Part shown: positions 1 through 9,213 of the stretch, in pieces
How positions within the stretch are numbered: position 1 is the stretch's first letter
Layout of the letters: each line of letters opens with the position of its first letter
NCBI RefSeq assembly: GCF_021568705.1
Contig: NZ_JAKGTH010000009.1
Coordinates: 248,001 to 312,000, forward strand
Length of the DNA: 64,000 nucleotides
Source of the DNA: Gillisia lutea
GTDB taxonomy: Bacteria; Bacteroidota; Bacteroidia; Flavobacteriales; Flavobacteriaceae
Direction: 5' to 3'
Made by a program: the position numbers and the translations under genes
The notes under the pieces: generated by a model
What the model saw: only the letters and a program-made list of their open reading frames with translations
Told to the model about the DNA's origin: nothing
The model's database searches: none

Positions 1-530
1 TAGAAGGCGATGTGGAGCAGGTTATTGAAAAATATCTGGAAAATAATTATAAAATTGAGGATAGTATCTCTTTAAGTAATCATGAAGATAGAAAAGGAAA
101 TGGGGATGTTATTTTGTCTTCTGTATCTGTATATGGGGAAAATCGAAATAAATTCCCTAAGAGTGGAAATCCTATAAATTTTGAATTCTGCTTCGAAAAT
201 AAATATAATTATTCTTCGAAAGACATTATAGTTGAATTTAGGATAGATGATAATATAGGTCAAAGAATTTTATGGAATAGTTCTGAAATGTCTACAGAAA
301 ATATCGAAGAACCTCTAAGATCAATAAAAGTCTCCATGAATAAATGTATTTTAAATAAAGGTAGTTATCAGGTAACCACACATATTAAAGCAAAAGGAAA
401 TGTTACAGATTGGATACAAAATGCCTTTAGTTTTTATGTAGAGGCAGGAATGTTCTATACCACAGGAATTGAAGTCCCTACAAGTCAAAGTAAGATTCTT
501 GCAAATTTTGAATATCAGTTCAATGATTAA
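1..530 (+). CDS. Wzt-type polysaccharide ABC exporter ATPase, C-terminal part (5' end outside window)
   Basis: The reading frame is open from the left edge, with in-frame codons before the GTG at 12, so this is the 3' part of a longer gene. The first residues (GDVEQVIEKYLE) resemble the end of an ABC nucleotide-binding domain. The remaining ~150 residues form a beta-strand-rich domain like the carbohydrate-binding C-terminal domain of Wzt, which recognises the finished O-antigen or polysaccharide chain so it can cross the inner membrane. The Walker motifs lie outside the window. The next gene overlaps its stop by 8 bases, which suggests one operon. The family assignment is from the pattern of this domain; the permease partner (Wzm) would be expected upstream. 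Confidence 0.72.
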   Translation, partial: EGDVEQVIEKYLENNYKIEDSISLSNHEDRKGNGDVILSSVSVYGENRNKFPKSGNPINFEFCFENKYNYSSKDIIVEFRIDDNIGQRILWNSSEMSTENIEEPLRSIKVSMNKCILNKGSYQVTTHIKAKGNVTDWIQNAFSFYVEAGMFYTTGIEVPTSQSKILANFEYQFND

Positions 531-1272
531 AAAAATAAAATTTAAGATTAAAAGATTTATTGATTATCGTGTTCGTCTACTAAGAGATCAACAACATCAA
601 AATCAACAGATAAATTTTGATTATAATCAACTGTCACATCTTTTTAAAGAAGATTCTTTTATTCCTTTTTCAGCTTGGGCAATTTCTCCTAGCACTATTT
701 TACATGTGCTTAACGATATTAGCATCAACAAAAGGAACAGAATTATTGAATTCGGTTCTGGGGCATCTACCTTCTATATAGCTAAATTGATAAAAACTTT
801 GAAATTAAAAGCTTCATTTTATAGTGTAGAATCTGATAAAGAATGGGCCAATGAATTGGAAAGTTTACTTAAATTATATGAAATTTCAGATTTTGTGAGA
901 GTTATTTATGCTCCGCTTTCTACAGTTCCAAATGAATATAAATTGAAAGAGCAATCCGTTTGGTACGATGTAAATAAACTCGATGAAGCATTAAAAGATG
1001 ATGCTAAATTTGATCTAGTTTTAGTTGATGGTCCTTTTGGAGGAAGTACGCCCTATGCAAGATACTCAGCAATTCCTTATCTTAAATCTCTATTATCTAA
1101 AAATGCATCTATTTATTTAGATGATACAAATAGAAAAGACGAAAAGGAAATTATAGTTCAATGGCTAAAAATTTTAGGATTTGATAGGTTTGATTTTGAA
1201 AGATATTCCTGCCTAAAACCGAGTCAAAATTTTGACGTTTCCCCATTTCAATTATCCAAACCAGGTATTTAG
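523..1272 (+). CDS. Class I SAM-dependent methyltransferase-like protein
   Basis: This is a 249-residue protein if translation starts at the ATG at 523, which overlaps the previous stop by 8 bases. An ATG further upstream (469) lies deep in the previous gene and is less likely. A glycine-rich SAM-binding motif I (EFGSGAST, residues 76-83) is followed by an acidic residue in the next strand (SVESD) and by LVLVDGPFGG (about 165-174), the usual end of strand beta-4. It probably methylates a sugar or another part of the polysaccharide made by the neighbouring glycosyltransferases. The substrate cannot be read from the sequence. The N-terminal ~50 residues are basic and have no recognised domain. 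Confidence 0.7.
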   Translation: MIKKIKFKIKRFIDYRVRLLRDQQHQNQQINFDYNQLSHLFKEDSFIPFSAWAISPSTILHVLNDISINKRNRIIEFGSGASTFYIAKLIKTLKLKASFYSVESDKEWANELESLLKLYEISDFVRVIYAPLSTVPNEYKLKEQSVWYDVNKLDEALKDDAKFDLVLVDGPFGGSTPYARYSAIPYLKSLLSKNASIYLDDTNRKDEKEIIVQWLKILGFDRFDFERYSCLKPSQNFDVSPFQLSKPGI

Positions 1273-1293
1273 GTTAAAATTAATTTTAGTTTG

Positions 1294-2244
1294 ATGTCAC
1301 TTGTCTCCATCATTATACCTACATATAATCGAGCTCATTTAATTGGGGGAACTTTAGATTCCATAATTTCACAAACATATACAAACTGGGAATGTATAGT
1401 GGTTGATGATGGGTCGGATGACTATACGACAGAATTATTAGAATTTTACTCCTATAAAGATCCACGAATTCAATATTTTCAAAGGCCTAGCCACCTAAAT
1501 AAAGGGGCAAATGCCTGCAGAAACTTTGGATTAGAAAAAAGTAAAGGTGAATATATAATGTGGTTCGATAGTGATGATCTTATGTTACCCGATAAAATTG
1601 AAGATCAAATATTACCTTTAAAGGGAAAACTTTTTGGTTATTCAGTTTCAAAATTTGATAATCTCATAAATGGAGTTCTGTGTAATGAAAATGCGTATAA
1701 GAATAATGAATTCCTTGTTTTAAATGGGGAAAATTATTCTATGATGAATGTGTTTTGGGGTACAATTGATATGTTGGTTTCAAGACATTTAATCAAAGAT
1801 ATTAGATTTAATGAAAAACTTAAGTCTGGTCAAGAGTATAATTTTTTCAGCAAGCTCACCTTATCTTCTAAATTTGAAGGTATTTACATTAATAAAATAT
1901 TAAGTTATAGAAGAGTACACCCTGATTCTATCCAAACCTATCAAAACAATAATAAGCAGGATTATCTGTTGAATAAATATTCTCTTTTTTATAATACTTA
2001 TCTAGAGTGTAATTTTTTTGCTCCTAAAAAGGTGAAATTATATATGCTCAAGAATTCTCAATCATTTTCCTTTAGACTGGCATTATCAAGAAATAGAATC
2101 CCTTATTTCTTAAATCTGATTCAATTTTTATATAAGGAATTAGGTTTGTTTAAAACCTTACTGTTTTTGAGCAGTATAACAGCTGCTTATAGCACAGGAA
2201 AAGGATATCAATTATTGAAATCCAGCTTTCCTATAAAATTATAG
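1294..2244 (+). CDS. Family 2 glycosyltransferase (GT-A fold)
   Basis: A 316-residue GT2 enzyme. The N-terminal Rossmann-like strand is SIIIPTYNR, the nucleotide-binding VVDDGSD is at residues 36-42, and the metal-binding DxD-type motif DSDD is at 92-95. The C-terminal ~100 residues vary, as is usual for the acceptor-binding part. It transfers a sugar from a nucleotide donor to the growing lipid-linked glycan at the cytoplasmic face of the inner membrane. A TTG lies one codon upstream (1291), but the ATG at 1294 is the simpler start. It is the first of three consecutive GT2 genes. Donor and acceptor are unknown. Confidence 0.86.
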   Translation: MSLVSIIIPTYNRAHLIGGTLDSIISQTYTNWECIVVDDGSDDYTTELLEFYSYKDPRIQYFQRPSHLNKGANACRNFGLEKSKGEYIMWFDSDDLMLPDKIEDQILPLKGKLFGYSVSKFDNLINGVLCNENAYKNNEFLVLNGENYSMMNVFWGTIDMLVSRHLIKDIRFNEKLKSGQEYNFFSKLTLSSKFEGIYINKILSYRRVHPDSIQTYQNNNKQDYLLNKYSLFYNTYLECNFFAPKKVKLYMLKNSQSFSFRLALSRNRIPYFLNLIQFLYKELGLFKTLLFLSSITAAYSTGKGYQLLKSSFPIKL

Positions 2245-2250
2245 AAAAAT

Positions 2251-3159
2251 ATGAAATTTTCTATTCTCATTGCAAATTACAATAATGGTCAATTTTTCAG
2301 GGATTGTTATAATTCAATTATCCAGCAAACTTATGATGATTGGGAAGTTATTATTGTAGATGATGGTTCTACAGATAACTCTGTAGAGATAATTCATAAT
2401 CTAATTGAAGAAGACCCAAGATTTAAATTATATCAAAACCCAGTTAATAAAGGGTGTGGGTTTACGAAAAATAAATGTGCATATAAATCTACCGGTGATT
2501 TATTAGGATATTTAGATCCTGATGATGCTTTATATCCTGATGCTCTAGAAAGAATGATAAATGCTTTTAGGGAAAATTCTAAAACTGTCGTAATTACCTC
2601 TAAGTATAAAATGTTTGATGAGCAACTGAATTATATTGGAAAGGGTGAGCATGGAGAAGGTATTCCTGAAGGTCAATCTTATCTAACCTATGGCAAGGGA
2701 GCTCTAACGGCTTTTGCTGTATTTAAAAAAGATGCATTCCTTAATATGGGAGGTTTAGATGTTAAAATGAAAAGAGCTGTTGATCAAGATTTATATTATA
2801 AATTAGAGGAACAGGGAGAGCATGTGTTTTTGAACAAATTCTTATATAAATATAGATTACACGCAAATGGTATATCACAAGATATTAATAAATTAAAGGC
2901 AAAATATTGGCATTGTTATGCCATAGAACAAGCATTTAAAAGAAGAAAGCTTAATAATGTTAAAATCAGAAGTATATCAAAAAAGGTTAGAGATGACCAT
3001 TGGAGTAATTATTATTATGAACTGTTAGAAAGCTCTAATATAAATAATAAGATAGCACAAAATCTTTATGCTCTTTATAATCTAATTAAGATTAGACCAT
3101 TTAACAATATCAAATTTAAATTGAAAAGTTTAATATTTGCAATTTTTCAAAAAAGATGA
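2251..3159 (+). CDS. Family 2 glycosyltransferase
   Basis: A 302-residue GT2 protein beginning 6 bases after the previous stop. It shows FSILIANYNNG at the N terminus, VDDGSTD at residues 36-42, the DxD-type DPDD at 89-92, and the downstream acidic motif QDLYYKLEEQG that usually contributes the catalytic base region. The C-terminal part is lysine-rich and may lie against the membrane. It is clearly related to the genes on both sides (shared QTY.DWE...VDDGSTDN pattern), which points to local gene duplication. Its end overlaps the next gene by ATGA, so translation is probably coupled. Its sugar specificity is not predictable. Confidence 0.87.
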   Translation: MKFSILIANYNNGQFFRDCYNSIIQQTYDDWEVIIVDDGSTDNSVEIIHNLIEEDPRFKLYQNPVNKGCGFTKNKCAYKSTGDLLGYLDPDDALYPDALERMINAFRENSKTVVITSKYKMFDEQLNYIGKGEHGEGIPEGQSYLTYGKGALTAFAVFKKDAFLNMGGLDVKMKRAVDQDLYYKLEEQGEHVFLNKFLYKYRLHANGISQDINKLKAKYWHCYAIEQAFKRRKLNNVKIRSISKKVRDDHWSNYYYELLESSNINNKIAQNLYALYNLIKIRPFNNIKFKLKSLIFAIFQKR

Positions 3160-3992
3160 AAGACCCCACTATATCAATTATTGTTCCCTGCTTTAATCAG
3201 GCAGAATATTTGCCAGATGCCTTAGAATCTGTTTTAAATCAGAATTATGACGAATGGGAATGCATAATTGTTAATGATGGGAGTACCGATAATACAGAAG
3301 AGATTGCACGAGAATATGAGAAAAAAAATTCAAGATTTAAATATTGCTACCAAGAGAACGCAGGTTTAAGTGTGTCTAGAAATTCTGGAATACAGTTAGC
3401 TAAAGGTGATTATATTCTCCCATTAGATGCTGATGATGTTTTGGGTAATAATTATATACTTCACGCCTTAGAAGAATTTAAAAATGATGAATCTTTAAAA
3501 TTGGTTTATTGTAATGTTTGCAAATTTGGTTTAGTTGATACGTTTTGGAATCTTCCAGATTTTTCACTTTTAGAATTGAGTAAAAAAAATATGATCATTG
3601 CCTCAGGCGTGTACAAGAAGGAAGATTGGAAAGAAATAGGAGGATATGATAAAAATATGATATATGGATGGGAAGATTGGGAGTTTTGGATTTCTTTACT
3701 GAAGAATGGAGGCAATGTGAAAAAAATTGAAAATGTAGAATTTTACTATAGAATAAAATCTGAATCCATGTTAAATGCTATAACTTCTTATCAACAAAAA
3801 TATCTCTTTGAATATATAAGTATTAAACATTCAGATTTTTTCGTGGAATTATATGGTTCATTTCATCATTTAAATCGGAGAATATGTGTTGAAAAGCATG
3901 AAAAAGAATTGATTTTGAAAAGTAAGAAAATGGCTTTTAAATTATTGATTAATAGTTTGTTTGGTTTGAGAAAAAATGAAGTTCATGGATAA
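3156..3992 (+). CDS. Family 2 glycosyltransferase
   Basis: A 278-residue GT2 enzyme whose ATG overlaps the upstream TGA (ATGA). The motifs are SIIVPCFNQ at residues 7-15, NDGSTDN at 40-46, and DADD at 91-94. An ED-type acidic motif sits in YGWEDWEFWISLL. It is the third member of a run of related GT2 genes and resembles the gene at 5142 in its QNYDEWECIIVNDGSTDN stretch. It presumably adds one residue of the polysaccharide repeat unit or core. Donor and linkage cannot be deduced. Confidence 0.87.
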   Translation: MKDPTISIIVPCFNQAEYLPDALESVLNQNYDEWECIIVNDGSTDNTEEIAREYEKKNSRFKYCYQENAGLSVSRNSGIQLAKGDYILPLDADDVLGNNYILHALEEFKNDESLKLVYCNVCKFGLVDTFWNLPDFSLLELSKKNMIIASGVYKKEDWKEIGGYDKNMIYGWEDWEFWISLLKNGGNVKKIENVEFYYRIKSESMLNAITSYQQKYLFEYISIKHSDFFVELYGSFHHLNRRICVEKHEKELILKSKKMAFKLLINSLFGLRKNEVHG

Positions 3993-5118
3993 GACTGTTT
4001 GTAAAATTGAATTTCTTGCTTACTACTTACCTCAGTACCATCCAATACCTGAAAATGATAAATGGTGGGGTAAAGGTTTTACTGAATGGACAAATGTAAC
4101 CAAGGCTAAACCATTATTTAAAGATCATAAGCAACCAAAATTACCTGCGGATCTTGGATTTTACGATTTAAGATTACCAGAAGTGAGAAAGCAACAGGCG
4201 GAATTGGCTAAAGATTATGGGGTAGACGGATTTATTTATTACCAATATTGGTTTGGAAATGGTAAAAAGTTACTTGAAAAGCCAGCAGAAGCAATGCTAA
4301 ATGATGATAAAATTAAAACTCCATTTTGTTTTTGTTGGGCAAATGAAACTTGGAAAGGGATATGGCATGGGTTGGACAGTGCAAAAATTTTAATTGAACA
4401 GAAATATTTAGGGATTGACGATTATAAAAAATATTTTAAATATTTACTGCCATTTTTTACTGATAACAGGTATATCAAAGTTGACAATAAACCAATGTTT
4501 CATATTTATAAAATTCAGGATATTCCTAATTTAAATGAATTTTTAGAATTATTCAATAAGTTGGCTATGGATGCCGGATTTGACGGTATTTATTTTATAT
4601 CATCTGTAGTTTCCCATCCAGACGTTTTTGTGAAAAATGATAACATATATGGACAGGTTGGTTTAGACATATTTCAAAAGCTCAGATACGAGCAAGATTT
4701 TTTATTTTCAAATAATTACTTGAAGAAAGTTGAGAAGAAATTATGGAATTACTTAAAGTTTAAGAAACCAGATATTCAAAATAAACCAATTATATGTGAT
4801 TATAGAGAAGGAGTGTCCCGTTTAGAAATAAAATTCCCTAATAAAAAATACATACCTTGTGTCTTTCCAAATTGGGATAATTCTGCACGTAGCGGAAAGA
4901 AGTCTCTTATTTTTAAAAACTCGAACCCTAATGAATGGAAAAAACATTTAAGAAATAATTTAGATGAACTCTTGGAAAACCCCAACAACCCTCAATATGT
5001 TTTTATAAAATCGTGGAATGAATGGGCAGAAGGTAATTATTTAGAACCAGATAGAGAATACGGATTAAAATGGTTAGAAGCCATAAAAGAAATAAAAGTA
5101 GAATATGGTCTATCTTAA
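3976..5118 (+). CDS. WbsX-like / GH99-like glycan protein
   Basis: A protein of 380 residues, or 377 if the in-frame ATG at 3985 is used; both starts overlap the previous gene. Residues ~14-35 carry AYYLPQYHPIPEND followed by WWGKGFTEW, the signature of the WbsX family (Glyco_tran_WbsX), which is related to GH99 endo-alpha-mannanase folds. A second block, FIYYQYWF, and a C-terminal NEWAEGNYLEPD agree with this. WbsX-like proteins are common in O-antigen and capsule loci of Bacteroidetes, and their exact activity (glycosyltransferase or glycan-processing hydrolase) is poorly known. No signal peptide is visible, so a cytoplasmic location is likely. It lies among GT2 genes of the same operon. 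Confidence 0.82.
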   Translation: MKFMDKTVCKIEFLAYYLPQYHPIPENDKWWGKGFTEWTNVTKAKPLFKDHKQPKLPADLGFYDLRLPEVRKQQAELAKDYGVDGFIYYQYWFGNGKKLLEKPAEAMLNDDKIKTPFCFCWANETWKGIWHGLDSAKILIEQKYLGIDDYKKYFKYLLPFFTDNRYIKVDNKPMFHIYKIQDIPNLNEFLELFNKLAMDAGFDGIYFISSVVSHPDVFVKNDNIYGQVGLDIFQKLRYEQDFLFSNNYLKKVEKKLWNYLKFKKPDIQNKPIICDYREGVSRLEIKFPNKKYIPCVFPNWDNSARSGKKSLIFKNSNPNEWKKHLRNNLDELLENPNNPQYVFIKSWNEWAEGNYLEPDREYGLKWLEAIKEIKVEYGLS

Positions 5119-5141
5119 TTTGAAATAATCCAAATAAATAA

Positions 5142-5996
5142 ATGCTTATATCTATAATTGTAACCTGTTATAATCAGGAAAAATATATTAGTAAAGCTTT
5201 AGAGTCAATTTTATTACAAACTTATGAGGATTGGGAATGTATCGTGGTAGATGATGGTTCTACAGATAATTCATTTTTAAAAATTCAAGAATTTGTAGAT
5301 AAGGATTCTCGCTTTAAGTATTTCTTTCATGAAAATTCTGGAGTTTCAACTACTAGAAATAAAGGCATTGAAGCGTCTCAAGGCTCTTATATTCAATTTT
5401 TAGATGGTGATGATTTCTTGGAGAAGACCAAATTAGATAAATCAATAGAAGTAATAAAACATAATTCTAAAATTGATGTCGTTTTTTCAAATTTTAAGTT
5501 ATATGATGATAAGAAAAACAAATATCTGTCTCCTTATTGTGATTTTCAGTTAGATAAGTTTAATTTTAATTATGTACTATATAAGTGGGATGATGGTTTT
5601 TCCATACCTATACATACTGGATTAATAAAATCCTCTATCCTTACCGATTTTAACTTTCCTGAAAATATCAGATCTAAAGAGGATTGGCTCATGTGGGTTT
5701 ATATATTTAATAGAGATCCTATAGTTTTTTTTATAGATAAACCTTTAGCGATATATAGAATACATAAAAGGAGTATAACGATGTCTACTAGTATGTATAA
5801 TGATCATATGGAAGCTTTAGCATATTTAAAATTTAATTTGACACAAGCCGAGTATGAAAATTTATTGTTGGTTTTTGTTAAGCGATATTACCAAAGAAGC
5901 TTAAAGTTTAAAGGTGAATTATTACAATTGCAGAATACGTTATTTTTTAAAGTGTATAGGTATATACATAGAAAGTCTAAAACACTTTTCAAATAA
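5142..5996 (+). CDS. Family 2 glycosyltransferase
   Basis: A 284-residue GT2 enzyme starting 23 bases after the WbsX-like gene. It has SIIVTCYNQ at residues 4-12, VVDDGSTDNS at 35-44, and the DxD-type LDGDD at 87-91. An acidic pair in IRSKEDWLMWV fits the family's catalytic region. Sequence blocks such as QTYEDWECIVVDDGSTDN are nearly shared with the GT2 genes at 1294, 2251 and 3156, so these are probably paralogues that diverged within this locus. It is coupled to the next gene: the TAA and the following ATG share one base at 5996. Confidence 0.87.
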   Translation: MLISIIVTCYNQEKYISKALESILLQTYEDWECIVVDDGSTDNSFLKIQEFVDKDSRFKYFFHENSGVSTTRNKGIEASQGSYIQFLDGDDFLEKTKLDKSIEVIKHNSKIDVVFSNFKLYDDKKNKYLSPYCDFQLDKFNFNYVLYKWDDGFSIPIHTGLIKSSILTDFNFPENIRSKEDWLMWVYIFNRDPIVFFIDKPLAIYRIHKRSITMSTSMYNDHMEALAYLKFNLTQAEYENLLLVFVKRYYQRSLKFKGELLQLQNTLFFKVYRYIHRKSKTLFK

Positions 5997-6898
5997 TGAA
6001 ATTAGCGATTGTAATTCCTTATTATAAAATAGCCTTTTTGGAAGAATGTTTAAATTCCTTGGTTGCTCAAACCAATAAAAATTTTCATGTTTATATTGGA
6101 AACGATTCTAGTCCCGATGATCCGGGAGAACTAATAAATCAATATAGAAGTTCTTTAAAGCTTATATATACTGGATTCAGTAGTAACTTAGGAAAAACTT
6201 CTTTAGTAAAACAATGGGAGCGATGTATTGATCTTGTAAATGATGAAGAATGGATATTATTAATGGGTGATGATGATGTATTGGGAAAAAATTGTGTCAG
6301 AGATTTTTATAATAATTTGGAGGAGGTTAATTGCCGAAACATAAACGTTTTTCGTTATTCTTCACAAGTTATAGATGAAAGTGGTATAGCTATTTCAAGT
6401 ACTTATTATCATCCCGTAATAGAAAATAGCATAGATTTTTTATATAGGCGGTTGGCAGGTTTAACACGTAGTTCTTTAAGCGAGTATATTTTTAGAAAGA
6501 AGCAAGTAGCAAAAATAGGGTTTAAAGAATTTCCACTGGCTTGGCACACAGATGATTTAGCAATTTTGGAATTTTCAAATTTTCAGAATATATTCTCTGT
6601 AACAACGAGTACGGTTTTCTTTAGGAATAGCGGTCATAATATATCCAGCAAGAATGATAATACAATTCAGAAAAACCTTGCGAACTTTTATTTTTACCAT
6701 TATTTAATAAAAGAACATTCAAAAATATTCTCTGAACATCAAATTTTGATTTTATGGGATAAGATGGAAAAGGCTTTTTTGGATGATAAGAAACATGTAG
6801 GTTTAGCAATAAAATATAGTTCGCTTTCCTTTAAAAATTTTAAATTTATAAGATTTTTAGATTTCAGCAGGAGATATTTGCAAGCCATTTTAAAATAA
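5996..6898 (+). CDS. Family 2 glycosyltransferase-like protein
   Basis: A 300-residue GT2-like protein. The N terminus is LAIVIPYY, the nucleotide-binding segment IGNDSSPDDP (residues 34-43) is a variant of the usual DDGSxD, and WILLMGDDDVLG (about 86-97) contains the metal-binding acidic triplet. The C-terminal half has WHTDDLAILEF, a likely ED-like catalytic motif. It differs more from its four GT2 neighbours than they do from each other, so it may use a different donor. It overlaps the upstream stop by one base and sits 9 bases before the next gene. Confidence 0.82.
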   Translation: MKLAIVIPYYKIAFLEECLNSLVAQTNKNFHVYIGNDSSPDDPGELINQYRSSLKLIYTGFSSNLGKTSLVKQWERCIDLVNDEEWILLMGDDDVLGKNCVRDFYNNLEEVNCRNINVFRYSSQVIDESGIAISSTYYHPVIENSIDFLYRRLAGLTRSSLSEYIFRKKQVAKIGFKEFPLAWHTDDLAILEFSNFQNIFSVTTSTVFFRNSGHNISSKNDNTIQKNLANFYFYHYLIKEHSKIFSEHQILILWDKMEKAFLDDKKHVGLAIKYSSLSFKNFKFIRFLDFSRRYLQAILK

Positions 6899-6907
6899 TA
6901 TACCTAG

Positions 6908-8128
6908 ATGCGTATTTTAATTGTTGCCCAAGATCTAAGAATTTCTGGAACAAGTGAAGGCATTGTGTCTCGTTCTTTTGTAACAAAAATACGTGAAGCT
7001 TATCCATTAGCCACAATAGAAGTTCAATATCTAAAAAACCATAATAAGAATATTGAGGCTAATTTACTTCCAATCAACAGCTATAATGAAATTTTTATTA
7101 AGCAAAAAATAAATAGGTGGATTATTTTTTTGAATAGAATATACTGGCGATTAACAGGCATATCATTAAAGGAGCTATATATTGAAAAGCAATACGGTAA
7201 GGAACTTGAAAAAATTCAAGTTTCAAATTTTGATCTCATATTTTTAAGGAGTTCAGGAACAGGCTATGAATTGTTATTAGGCGCCTTATGTACTCCAGAA
7301 CTTTTGAGAAAATCGGTTATAAATTTTCACGATCCATTTCCAGTGTATTGGGATACAGGATCTAATTTAGAAATGACTAATTTAGAACTTCAGCGTTTAA
7401 AACGTATGAAAAAAGTAGTAGATCTTGCTTATAAATGTATTACACCATCAAGGCTTTTATCTCATGACATGGAGTTCTTATACGGAACAAATAAAGTTTT
7501 TCATACCGTTCCCCATCAATTCGATATCACTTCATTTTCTCAACCTAACATGCAACGTATAAGAAAAAAAAGGAAAAATATTTGTATATCATATCATGGA
7601 GCAGTGCAGTTTAAAAGAAATATTGATATTTTAATTGATGCTTTTATTGATTTATCTAAAGAAGAGATTTTTATAAATAATAATGTGGAGTTAGTACTAA
7701 GAATTAGAGGCAATCATACTGCTAGATTAATTGAAAAATACCATTTGAGTTCTAATGTTTTTATTTTGGATACGCTACCATTTATTGAATCTTATTATGA
7801 GCAAAAAGAAGAAGCAGATATATTAGTGTTATTGGAGAACTGCTCGCCTCATAGTAATATTTTACCCGGTAAAACCCCGGTTTTAGCATCGTTAAATAAA
7901 CCAATTATGGCTATTTCCCCTAAAAGAAGTGAACTTAGACGTATTTTGTTAGATGATAATATTGCAAATTGCAACAATCCTGCAGAGGTGAAATTGAAAC
8001 TTCTAAGAATGATTAAAAATTTGAGATACCGAGATATTAATACATCATCTTTTACCCATGACTATCTTAAAAGTGACTTTTTGGATTACCTAAAACTTGT
8101 AGTAGCTAATAATGAATGGGATAATTAA
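6908..8128 (+). CDS. GT4-like glycosyltransferase (GT-B fold)
   Basis: A 406-residue protein with the two-domain layout of GT-B enzymes. The N-terminal strand is RILIVAQDLRISG. A C-terminal domain begins near CISYHGAVQFKRNID, where GT4 enzymes change domain, and carries IRGNHTARLIEKY and a donor-site-like region PHSNILPGKTPVLASLNKP. The classical E-x7-E motif is not obvious, so family assignment rests on overall layout. It is in the same operon as the preceding GT2 genes. A 63-bp spacer follows, one of the longest in this part of the operon. Confidence 0.68.
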   Translation: MRILIVAQDLRISGTSEGIVSRSFVTKIREAYPLATIEVQYLKNHNKNIEANLLPINSYNEIFIKQKINRWIIFLNRIYWRLTGISLKELYIEKQYGKELEKIQVSNFDLIFLRSSGTGYELLLGALCTPELLRKSVINFHDPFPVYWDTGSNLEMTNLELQRLKRMKKVVDLAYKCITPSRLLSHDMEFLYGTNKVFHTVPHQFDITSFSQPNMQRIRKKRKNICISYHGAVQFKRNIDILIDAFIDLSKEEIFINNNVELVLRIRGNHTARLIEKYHLSSNVFILDTLPFIESYYEQKEEADILVLLENCSPHSNILPGKTPVLASLNKPIMAISPKRSELRRILLDDNIANCNNPAEVKLKLLRMIKNLRYRDINTSSFTHDYLKSDFLDYLKLVVANNEWDN

Positions 8129-8191
8129 ATTTAAAAGCAAACTTGATTTTTTCAATTTAATTGAGAGTGATAAACGACTGAAAGATAATTT

Positions 8192-9211
8192 ATGCGCAAA
8201 GGTCTTAACCCCAATAAGGATGTTAGAAATGAAAATAGTTCTTTTACGCATCAAATAATTTTACCGGTTTATATTCCTTATCATAAAGAGTACTTTCAAG
8301 AATCTTTGGATGTTTTAAAATCTTGTATAGGCTCACTCCTTAGCACAGTGCATAATAAAACCTATATTTCCCTTGTCTCAAACGGAAGTTCAAGGACTAC
8401 AGAGGATTACTTACATCAGCTTTATAATGAGGGAGTAATTCATGAACTAATTCTTACTAATAACATAGGTAAGCTTAATTCCATATATAAGGCAATAGCA
8501 GGTAATAATATCCCATTAATTACTATTTCGGATGCTGATGTTTTTTTCTTAGCGGGTTGGCAGGAAGAAACTTACAAGGTGTTTAATAATTTTTCAAAAG
8601 CCGGAACAGTTGGCTTAATTCCTCAATTTCTTAGTTATCAAAGTTATTCTCAAAACCTTTTGTTTGATAATTTCTTCTCAAATAAACTTAAGTTTGGTTT
8701 AGTCAAAGATCCTGATGGATTGAGAAATTTTTATGAAAGCCTAGGCTGGAAAAATGATTATCCAGAAAGCAGATTGAAATATATTTTATACTTAAAGAAG
8801 AATGGAGTGGAGTCTATTGTTGGTTCAGGACATGTAGTTGCCACTTACAGAAGAGAGTTGTTTGGCAATTTGAATTATTTTAATCCATATAAAATGGGGG
8901 GGGATAGTGAACGTATATTAGATGAATTAGCTGGGAGATATGACATGTATCGCTTAACAACCCCTATAAATAAAGCTTTCCATATTGGTAATAAATTGCC
9001 GAAGGAGAAATTTAAGAAATTGAATTCTGACCATAATTTGGTGGATATCAAAATAGAATTCCCAAGATTTACTAACGAAATAAAGAGAACACCCAAATTT
9101 TTATACTCTTTTAAAAAAAATATTATTCGTACAGTTTTAAAATCCTATAAACTCAGAATGCTTTTTTTAAAGCAATTAGGTTTGCCAAAACCTGCAAGAA
9201 AATCATTTTAA
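8192..9211 (+). CDS. Family 2-like glycosyltransferase containing a G8 tract
   Basis: A 339-residue protein of GT-A type. It has IILPVYIPYHKEYF near residues 22-35, VSNGSSRTTEDY in place of the usual DDGSxD, and ISDADVFFLAGW (112-123) with a clear DxD. A later block, GSGHVVATYRRELFG, leads to a GGDSERILDELA acidic motif. The codons for Met-Gly-Gly-Asp contain eight consecutive G residues (8896-8903) in a strongly AT-rich gene. Gain or loss of one G would frameshift the protein about two thirds of the way along, before the putative catalytic acidic motif is completed. It ends two bases before the next gene. Confidence 0.77.
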   Translation: MRKGLNPNKDVRNENSSFTHQIILPVYIPYHKEYFQESLDVLKSCIGSLLSTVHNKTYISLVSNGSSRTTEDYLHQLYNEGVIHELILTNNIGKLNSIYKAIAGNNIPLITISDADVFFLAGWQEETYKVFNNFSKAGTVGLIPQFLSYQSYSQNLLFDNFFSNKLKFGLVKDPDGLRNFYESLGWKNDYPESRLKYILYLKKNGVESIVGSGHVVATYRRELFGNLNYFNPYKMGGDSERILDELAGRYDMYRLTTPINKAFHIGNKLPKEKFKKLNSDHNLVDIKIEFPRFTNEIKRTPKFLYSFKKNIIRTVLKSYKLRMLFLKQLGLPKPARKSF

Positions 9212-9213
9212 GG

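Noticed and set aside
1294-5996. Recurring similar blocks (QTY-DWE-VDDGSTDN) read as a DNA repeat or CRISPR-like array
   Set aside because: The repeats are conserved GT2 protein motifs in separate genes, not DNA repeats with spacers.
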